Below, piece after piece: positions 57,451-64,000 of a stretch of DNA of 64,000 nucleotides (positions are counted from its first letter, which is position 1; each line of letters begins with the position of its first letter). A program made the position numbers and the translations under genes. The notes beneath the pieces were generated by a model. That model was not told the DNA's origin. It saw only the letters and a list, made by a program, of their open reading frames with translations, and did no database searches. This DNA is from Hydra vulgaris (taxonomy: Eukaryota; Cnidaria; Hydrozoa; Anthoathecata; Hydridae), in the NCBI RefSeq assembly GCF_038396675.1, contig NC_088921.1, positions 1,752,501 to 1,816,500 of the forward strand, given 5' to 3'.

Positions 57451-57640
57451 TGCTCCAACAAAGTCGGCTATCTAATGTACATCCCATCTATCTTGGTAAC
57501 GTTGTTCCATGACCTTCAAGTCTTAATAAAATTGTTCTCCGTGCTCTTCACTGACAGCGCCAATATTTTCACGAAAATTGGCGAGATGGCAATGCAGAAA
57601 ATGTAGTTTGATGCTCTTATTGCAACTAAGTGCTTTATAA
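57451..57640 (-). pseudogene. Transposase-like C-terminal fragment, left arm
   Basis: The minus strand reads SIKLHFLHCHLANFRENIGA, VSEEHGEQFY, stop, DLKVMEQRYQDRWDVH, stop, IADFVGA. The pattern HFLHxHLxxFxxNxGAVSEEHGExFxQD...MExRYQxxW is one I know from abundant uncharacterised, transposon-associated proteins of Hydra and arthropods. Here two stops replace Gln and Leu of the right-arm copy. The forward frame over it (57397-57606) is its antisense shadow. Confidence 0.65.
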
Positions 57641-57844
57641 TTTTCCAATAGTTGCTAAACAATTTCATTTAATTATAAGCGTATATAAATATTATATTAT
57701 GTATATTAGCGCTTATAGGAATTTTAGGTTTCCAATTTTTAACTCTAAACAGTTGTGAGATCACAGATATGTCAAGTATGTCTGTGAAATCACAATACTA
57801 TTAGCCTAATCGCTTCCTAAGAGTTTACAATTTGTTTCTTTTTT

Positions 57845-58137
57845 TCAAAGTCATTTGGAAGTCTTTTTATTAGAAAGTCTCTTGGAAGTCTTTTTATCAA
57901 AAAGTGTCTTGGAAGTCTTTTTATCAGAAAGTTTCTTTGAAAGTCTTTTTATCAGAAAGTCTCTTGAAAGTCTTTTTATCAGAAAGTCTCTTGAAAGTCT
58001 TTTTTATCAGAAAGTCTCTTTGAAAGTCTTTTTTATCAGAAAGTCTCTTGGAAGTCTTTTTATCAGAAAGTCTCTTTGAAAGTCTTTGTATAATAAAGTC
58101 TCTTTGAAAGTTTTTTTTTTTATCAGAAAGTGTCTTT
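57845..58137. repeat. 27-bp minisatellite, left arm
   Basis: AGAAAGTCTCTTGGAAGTC followed by TTTTTATC repeats about ten times with small length variation (26-29 bp). The right-arm counterpart at 63135-63300 has only about five copies, so the array changed after the inverted duplication. Both frames across it are repeat artefacts. Confidence 0.9.
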
Positions 58138-58249
58138 AACAAAATAAAAATATTTTGATAGTTACAAATTAAATCATTTACATTTTTGATATTCTTTGTA
58201 TACAAAACTGAGTATACAAGTATCTGGTCTTTCATTGTTTTTTATTGCT

Positions 58250-58950
58250 TGGAGGAGTAAAACTTCATTATTTATAGGAAGATTTTTTTCTCATGGCGAA
58301 CATAGGTTTGACAAAATTTCAAAACTTGATATAGAAAAGGCGTAAATGTCAGTAAACACCGAAAGTTTATTTGTATTTCGATCTACATAACATATTGTTA
58401 TTCCTTTTAAGTTGTCATTGATAGTCCATGTAACTGTGTTTTATATCCCCAAAATCTGATATTTTTATTATCAAATTTTGAATGGAACCACAGACCAACA
58501 TGTTGGTTGGCTTAATGTCTTTATGTATAATGTTTTTTTCATGGAGGTACATTATTCCATCGCAAGCTTGCGTTAAATAAGATATTCTTTCAGTTAAATT
58601 AAAGTATTTATTAATTCTTTTAGAGAAGACAAAAGTGTTATGGACATAAACACAGCATATTTCAAAACACAGAGCTGATGGTCAAACACTCCAATTATGG
58701 TCTGATGGTCGAACACGGTATCCAATAAAGTTAACAATATTTTTATACCGAATTTATCTGAGCTCTTCACAGACTGTAAAAACGCGTTTTTTTGAAAACT
58801 GTTTCTTGAAAACTACTACTGCTAACTGTCGTTTTTTTATGGTTGATTGGTATAATTTAGCAGCGCTCCCTTCACCAATTAGCTGGTCGAAGTTAAGTGA
58901 TAGTTCTGGGATCTCCAGGTGTTGCACTTTTTTTTCCAATTCGCTAGTTT
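58250..58950 (-). pseudogene. Protein-kinase domain, left arm
   Basis: On the minus strand: LEKKVQHLEIPELSLNFDQL, IGEGSAAKLYQS (glycine-rich loop), LAVVVFKKQF (position of the VAVK strand), FTVCEEL (helix C Glu), KNIVNFIGYRVRP, FNLTERISYLTQACDGIMYL, HEKNIIHKDIKPTNMLV (catalytic loop), IIKISDFGDIKHS (DFG), then YVDRNTNKLSVFTDIYAFSI and NNERPDTC. This is the full order of a eukaryotic protein kinase with closest feel to the tyrosine-kinase-like group. The normal VAIK lysine is Val, so even an intact product would be doubtful as an enzyme. There are stops after CEELR and at several later points. It lies within the giant palindrome, downstream of the transposase-like gene on the same strand. Whether it was carried by an element or merely duplicated is unknown. 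Confidence 0.75.
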
Positions 58951-58999
58951 TAAAAGTAAAAAACTCATTTTTTTCAGGTACAAACTATACAAAGTATAG

Positions 59000-59925
59000 A
59001 TAAATCCGGTTGCCGATCAGACAGCTGATGCCCAATCCAAATAGCTAAAGAAATAAAATGTCATATTCAATTAATAATATTTTCAATCATTGAAACATCT
59101 TAAAATCACTTTTTTTTTAAACATACGTTATAAAAAAAGAAGCTAAATTTCTGCTGTTTTATAATTATAATATAAATTATTTTTCAATTTATAAATCCAA
59201 AATAATATTTTTTACAAAACACATATAAACCTATTTAATTCAAGCGTGGCTTTCGGTCAAATGCGCACTTTCTAACAGCTATTTTATCATAATTTTTGTG
59301 TTAATTTTGCGAGAAATAAACCAAAAGTTTTCGACATCAAAATTTACAAAGATATACTGTCAAAGATTTTCGAAGCCTGTTTACACTGAAAGTTTTTGTT
59401 TTTATCAGTGACTGAAGTAATCATTTTTTAATTTTAAAGGCTAATTTTCACTTAACTTTTTTTTTTGTTGAGATTTTTTTTAAATTTTTTGTTGATAACA
59501 ATTAAAAATTAATATACAGGGGGTGGGGGTGGGGGTGGGGGGGGGGTCTTAATAAGCTTAGGATGCACAGTGTGCCAGAATCTCATATTTATGGAAAAAA
59601 GTCATAACTTTTTTTCCTTTCATCCTTAAGCTTCAAAATTTGGTATATAAAGTAATTGGATGATTATAATTTGAATGAGTATAATTTTTTTTGTGGCTGC
59701 CATGGCAATCCCAGTTGCATAGCAACACATAATTATGCTTAGTTTTAAAGGGTTATATTTAGCCAAATGTTTCTAAACTTGGTATGCAAATAATTTGATA
59801 ATTCTAATATGATTGAGCATGCTACTTGTTTTAATTTACAGTCACACTTTCATATAGGTACTCCCATTTCCAAAATTATAAAGATACAAAAGACACATTT
59901 ATAAACTAATATTATCTGTGGATGA
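59000..59925. other. Non-coding part of the left arm
   Basis: Between the kinase and transposase-like remnants. Contains a G-rich block (59519-59547) of GGGGGT units, mirrored as C-rich at 61896-61915. No gene. Confidence 0.5.
59519..59547 (+). repeat. G-tract with quadruplex potential
   Basis: Four runs of five or more G separated by single T residues, the last run being ten G long. The right arm has a shorter complementary C block. Such a G-rich strand meets the usual G-quadruplex pattern. Confidence 0.8.
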
Positions 59926-59929
59926 CCTC

Positions 59930-60700
59930 AATAAGTCAATTACTCCAGCTGGTAAGTTTTTTGTTTAAGTGTGACTTCCTTATGTCTTTCTCAAAGATGC
60001 AATAAATGGATCAGATGTACACAGTAGTCGATTTAACGAATCTTGGTTAGTTTTCACACGAGATGATTTTCTTGCAAAACATTTACGATAGTTTTAAGTC
60101 TTTAATGCGAGCTTCTTAAGCTACTTCAGAATACATACCCATGGGTAATGCTAAAGTTTTAATAATTTCAGTGCCATAGATTAAAATTTTGTGCAGAGAT
60201 TGTGGCATATAGTACCAAGGATAACAATGAACCAAAAGTCGAGCTGTTTTTAAACAGAAGACCTTAAATTTATCAGTGTCAATGTCTAAACCACATGAAA
60301 CTGTTGCAAAATATAATATGCAAATTTAGAATCAGTTTAACATCAATATTTAAAATTTCTGCAATTTTTCCGCATTTTGAAATGCTCTTCGAGCCGTCAT
60401 CATTTGATGTTCTACTATCACCAGATTTTGGAACATCAACTATCAAGCCATCTTAAAATCTATTTTGAATTTGTTGTTTCAGAGCCTTTACTTTAGATTT
60501 ATCTTCCACTGTTCTTGCCTGCCACTTTTTAAAAGTCATTTTATATCCTATATGTAACAAACATTCAGAAAAACGTATCCAAGTATGTAAGGATAATAAA
60601 CCAAATGAATTGCCTGACATACCCTTTTTCAAAACCATTTTGTTCTATACCATTCATTGCTTTGGGACTTGCCCCACATATAGTACAGCATTGACTAGAA
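59930..60700 (-). pseudogene. Transposase-like gene remnant, left arm
   Basis: From the palindrome centre on the minus strand: SSQCCTICGASPKAMNGIE, IRFSECLLHIGYKMTFKKWQ, KVKALKQQIQNRF, DGLIVDVPKSGDS, then with shifts RAFQNAEKIAEILNIDV, YPWY-type segment, GSEIIKTLALPMG, ARKLS, SSDPFIASLRK-type pieces and EVIELIEVIHR. I know this order from a widespread uncharacterised transposon protein of cnidarians and arthropods (CxxCGAxPxxMN, LLVDVPKxGxGTTNDGNTAR, ARKxSRxxTNxDLxxRLLxSSDP). Stops and shifts are common. Only the part after the Cys motif is present; the N-terminal half is absent from both arms. Confidence 0.7.
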
Positions 60701-60719
60701 CTTTCTGGAATTACACAAA

Positions 60720-61520
60720 TTCTAGTCAATGCTGTACTATATGTGGGGCAAGTCCCAAAGCAATGAATGGTATAGAAGAAAATGGTTTTGAAAAAGGGTA
60801 TGTCAGGCAATTCATTTGGTTTAATATCCTTACATGCTTGGATACGTTTTTTCTGAATGTTTGTTACATATTGGATATAAAATGACTTTGAAAAAGTGAC
60901 AGGAAAGAACATGTGGAAGATAAAACTAAAAGTATAAGGCTCTGAAACAACAAATTCAAAATAGATTTTAAGATGGCTTGATAGTTGATGTTCCAAATCT
61001 GGTGATAGTAGAACATCAAATGATGACGGCTCGAAGAGCATTTCAAAATGCGGAAAAAATTGCAGAAATTTTAAATATTGATGTCTAAACTGATTCTAAA
61101 TTTGCATATTATATTTTGCAACAGTTTCATGTGGTTTAGGACATTGACACTGATAAATTTGAGGTCTTCTTGTTTAAAAACAGCTCGACTTTTGGTTCAT
61201 TGTTATCCTTGGTACTGTATGCCACAATCTCTGCACAAAAATTCTAGCTTAATCTATGGTTCTGAAATTATTAAAACTTTAGCATTACCCATGGGTATGT
61301 ATTCTGAAGTAGCTTAAGAAGCTCGCATTTAAGACTTTAAAACTATCGTAAATGTTTTGCAAGAAAATTATCTCGTGTGAAAACTAACCAAGATTGTGTT
61401 AAATCGACTACTGGTGTACATCTGATCCATTTATTGCATCTTTGAGAAAGACATAAGGAAGTCACACTTAAACAAAAAACTTACCAGCTGAAGTAATTGA
61501 ACTTATTGAGGTCATCCACA
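60720..61520 (+). pseudogene. Transposase-like gene remnant, right arm
   Basis: Mirror copy of 59930-60700: SSQCCTICGASPKAMNGIEE-type start is formed across the spacer, then NGFEKGYVRQ, KALKQQIQNRF, a DVPNL-type motif, EHQMMTARRAFQNAEKIAEI, LNIDV, DTDKFEVFLFKNSSTF, SSLIYGSEIIKTLALPMGMY, SEVA, TSDPFIASLRKT, LPAEVIELIEVIHR. Parts such as TARRAFQNAEKIAEILNIDV are better kept here than on the left. The minus-strand 158-residue frame over the centre (60565-61041) reads one arm sense and the other antisense and is not a gene. Confidence 0.7.
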
Positions 61521-61529
61521 GATAATATT

Positions 61530-62480
61530 AGTTTTAAATGTGTCTTTTGTATCTTTATAATTTTGGAAATGTGAGTACCTATATGGAAAGTGTGACTGTA
61601 AATTAAAACAAGTAGCATGCTCAATCATATTAAGAATTATCAAATTATTTGCATACCAAGTTTAGAAACATTTAGCTAAAAATAACCCTTTAAAACTTAA
61701 AGCATAAATATGTGTTGCTATGCAACCTTGGGGTATGCCATGGCAACCACAAAAAAAATTATACTCATTCAAATTATAATCATCCAATTTACTTTATATA
61801 CCAAATTTTGAGGCTTATGGATGAAAGGAAAAAAAGTTATGACTTTTTACAAAAATATGATATTCTGGCACACTGTGAATCCTAAGCTTATTAAGACCCC
61901 CCCCACCCCAACCCCATTTATATTAATTTTTAATTGTTATCAAAAAAAAATTTAAAAAAAATCTCAACAAAAAAAAAAGTTAAGTGAAAATTAGCCTTTA
62001 AAATTAAAAAATGATTACTTCAGTCACTGATAAAAACAAAAACTTTCAGTGTAAACAGGCTTCGAAAATCTTTGACATAGTATATCTTTGTAAATTTTGA
62101 TGTCTTTTGGTTTATTTCTCGCAAAATTAACACAAAAATTATGATAAAACAGCTGTTAGAAAGTTCGCATTTGACCGAAAGGCACGCTTGAATTAAATAG
62201 GTTTATACGTGTTTTGTAAAAAATATTATTTTGGATTTATAAATTGAAAAATAATTTATATTATAATTATAAAACAGCAGAAATTTAGCTTCTTTTTTTA
62301 TATTGTATGTTTAAAAAAAAAAGTGACTTTAAGATGTTTCAATGATTGAAAATATTATTAATTGAATATGACATTTTATTTCTTTAGCTATTTGGATTGG
62401 GCATCAGCTGTCTGATCGGCAACCGGATTTATCTATACTTTGTATAGTTTGTACCTGAAAAAAATGAGTTTTTTACTTTT
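61530..62480. other. Non-coding part of the right arm
   Basis: Mirror of 58980-59920. No gene; holds the C-rich block at 61896-61915. Confidence 0.5.
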
Positions 62481-62489
62481 AAAATTAGC

Positions 62490-63105
62490 GAATTGGAAAA
62501 AAAAGTGCAACACCTGGAGATCCCAGAACTATCACTTAACTTCGACTAATTGGTGAAGGGAGCGCTGCTAAATTATACCAATCAACCATAAAAAAACGAC
62601 AGTTAGCAGTAGTAGTTTTCAAGACACAGTTTTCAAAAAAACGCGTTTTTACAGTCAAGAATTAATAAATACTTTAATTTAACTGAAAGAATATCTTATT
62701 TAACGCAAGCTTGCGATGGAATAATGTACCTCCATGAAAAAAACATTATACATAAAGACATTAAGCCAACCAACATGTTGGTCTGTGGTTCCATTCAAAA
62801 TTTGATAATAAAAATATCAGATTTTGGGGATATAAAACACAGTTACTACCAATGACAACTTAAAAGGAATAACAATATGTTATGTAGATCGAAATACAAA
62901 AAAACTTTCGGTGTTTACTGACATTTACGCCTTTTCTATATCAAGTTTTGAAATTTTGTCAAACCTATGTTCGCCATGAGAAAAAAATCTTTCTATAATT
63001 AATGAAGTTTTACTCCTCCAAGCAATAAAAAACAATGAAAGACCAGATACTTGTATACTCAGTTTTGCATACAAAGAATATCAAAAATGTAAATGATTTA
63101 ATTTT
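62490..63105 (+). pseudogene. Protein-kinase domain, right arm
   Basis: Mirror copy of the left-arm kinase: ELEKKVQHLEIPELSLNFD, then a 4-base deletion that breaks the frame before the glycine loop, LAVVVFKTQF (again Val at the VAIK lysine position), a deletion of about 150 bp removing helix C and the following strands, then FNLTERISYLTQACDGIMYL, HEKNIIHKDIKPTNMLVC (62740-62790), IIKISDFGDIKHS (DFG at 62818-62828), YVDRNTKKLSVFTDIYAFSI and SSFEILSNLCSP. The part from NLTERI to KHS is open. The shared Val indicates the lysine was lost before the duplication. Confidence 0.75.
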
Positions 63106-63134
63106 TAACTATCAAAATATTTTTATTTTGTTAA

Positions 63135-63300
63135 AGACTTCCAAGACACTTTCTGATAAAAAAAAACTTTCAAAGAGACTTTCTTATACAAAGACTTTCA
63201 AAGAAACTTTCTGATAAAAAGACTTCCAAGACACTTTTTGATAAAAAAGACTTCCAAGAGACTTTCTAATAAAAAGACTTCCAAGTGACTTTGAAAAAAA
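63135..63300. repeat. 27-bp minisatellite, right arm
   Basis: About five units of GACTTCCAAGAGACTTTCTG(ATAAAAA), the complement of the left-arm array. Confidence 0.85.
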
Positions 63301-63488
63301 GAAACAAATTGTAAACTCTTGGGAAGCGATTAGGCTAATAGTATTGTGATTTCACAGACATACTTGACATCTGTGATTCCACAACAGTTTAGAGTTAAAA
63401 ATTAGAAACCTAAAATTCCTATAAGCGCTAATATACATAATATAATATTTATATACGCTTATAATTAAATGAAATTGTTTAGCAACTA

Positions 63489-63689
63489 TTGGAAAATTAT
63501 AAAGCACTCAGTTGCAATAACAGCATCAAACTACATTTTCTGCATTGCCATCTCGCCAATTTTTGTGAAAATATTGATGCTGTCAGTGAAGAGCACGGAG
63601 AAAAATTTTATCAAGACTTGAAGGTCATGGAACAACGTTATCAAGATAGATGGGATGTACATTTGATAGCCGACTTTGTTGGAGCATAA
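63489..63689 (+). pseudogene. Transposase-like C-terminal fragment, right arm
   Basis: An open frame of 66 codons: ENYKALSCNNSIKLHFLHCH, LANFCENIDAVSEEHGEKFY, QDLKVMEQRYQDRWDVHLIA, DFVGA. It retains Gln and Leu where the left arm has stops. In the related uncharacterised family this is the C-terminal end of a longer protein, and EEHGExFxQD may hold a catalytic acid; both points rest on memory of the family. No upstream frame continues it here. Confidence 0.65.
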
Positions 63690-64000
63690 AACGCCATAGT
63701 CCTCAATCTGAACATTCAAGAAAGAGCTAAAAACGTACATTTTTTACCTTAACTACTTAAAAATTGATATATTCAGTAACCATATTATTTGTAAAAACAT
63801 TTTTTGTGTTCAATAAACATTGCAGTTGCTTAATTTTTCTTTTGTATGGTAATATTTGGATAAAATAAGCTTATACCGGCTATGTACTATATAATATACA
63901 TTTTATCACATTTTTTAAGAAAATGAAAACCCTATAATTTAAAAACTTGACGTGTTAGAGAAAAACTAAGATCATTTTTTAATTTAGCACCTATAATTTA

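Larger units (their letters stand above)
57136..60700 (+). repeat. Left arm of the giant palindrome
   Basis: The sequence from AAATTATAGGTGCTAAATTA (about 57142) to GCATTGACTAGAA (60700) is matched in reverse complement by 60720-64000 along its whole length. Differences include a longer 27-bp minisatellite here, an extra segment of about 150 bp in the kinase region, and scattered substitutions. The left limit is only a minimum, because the partner arm runs off the window. Confidence 0.95.
60720..64000 (-). repeat. Right arm of the giant palindrome (runs off the edge)
   Basis: Reverse-complement partner of the left arm; the spacer between arms is 60701-60719 (19 nt). The pairing still holds at base 64000, so the true arm length is at least 3.28 kb. 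Confidence 0.95.

Noticed and set aside
57397..57606. 69-residue frames in both palindrome arms (also 63531-63740)
   Set aside because: They are exact antisense shadows of the better supported SEEHGE-containing frame; conservation between arms only reflects the inverted duplication.
57855..58235. Repetitive KRLSDKK and FLSES proteins
   Set aside because: Products of the 27-bp minisatellite in two frames.
60565..61041. 158-residue frame across the palindrome centre
   Set aside because: It reads one arm sense and the other antisense through the spacer, which is expected for a palindrome and not a gene.

Overview
This is a very AT-rich, gene-poor eukaryotic window with spliced genes, long simple repeats and dense, decayed mobile DNA. 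The mix of non-LTR retrotransposon fragments, Tc1/mariner, piggyBac, hAT-like MITEs and zinc-finger transposase families shared by cnidarians and arthropods best fits a cnidarian, most likely Hydra. That assignment is inference from composition and repeat content. I see no ordinary host housekeeping gene, no rRNA or tRNA gene and no bacterial-style operon.

Layout. 0-3.5 kb: satellites (a TCAACGTTGA array with a higher-order period of about 161 bp, and 88-bp and 41-bp tandems), a hAT-like MITE and one short ORF with an internal repeat. 3.5-7.1 kb: an element with inverted repeats of about 480 bp or more around a four-exon minus-strand gene that can be spliced in silico into one open frame (476 or 494 aa). 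Its N-terminal Cys/His pattern resembles the N-terminal half of RAG1; a younger MITE sits in its right arm. 7.5-13 kb: a gene-poor stretch, a 43-bp palindromic satellite, a dead piggyBac copy and a perfect 46-bp palindrome. 13-26.5 kb: LINE ruins on both strands and interspersed repeat families. 26.5-33.3 kb: a second copy of a 1.2-1.4 kb interspersed repeat carrying an inserted MITE, a 1.2 kb fold-back element and a 12-bp satellite of about 26 copies. 33.7-36.5 kb: a second, frameshifted copy of the RAG1-N-like gene family on the plus strand, holding the C-terminal half that the first copy lacks. 38-43.6 kb: LINE fragments and a dead Tc1 element with Sleeping-Beauty-like IR/DR ends. 45-47.3 kb: two exons of a MULE/ZSWIM-like gene. 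47.4-57 kb: LINE fragments, microsatellites and MITEs, one of which appears to be a relative of the RAG1-N-like element.

57.1-64 kb: a giant inverted repeat with arms of at least 3.28 kb around a 19-bp spacer, running off the right edge. Each arm carries, from the centre outward, a decayed transposase-like gene, a decayed protein-kinase domain whose usual VAIK lysine appears to be valine, a 27-bp minisatellite and a second transposase-like C-terminal fragment. The arms differ by indels, which argues against a simple read-through artefact.

The genes do not form a pathway. What links them is transposition: autonomous or once-autonomous copies, deletion derivatives and nested insertions. The most unusual items are the RAG1-N-like family (two copies plus a probable MITE) and the kinase-bearing giant palindrome.
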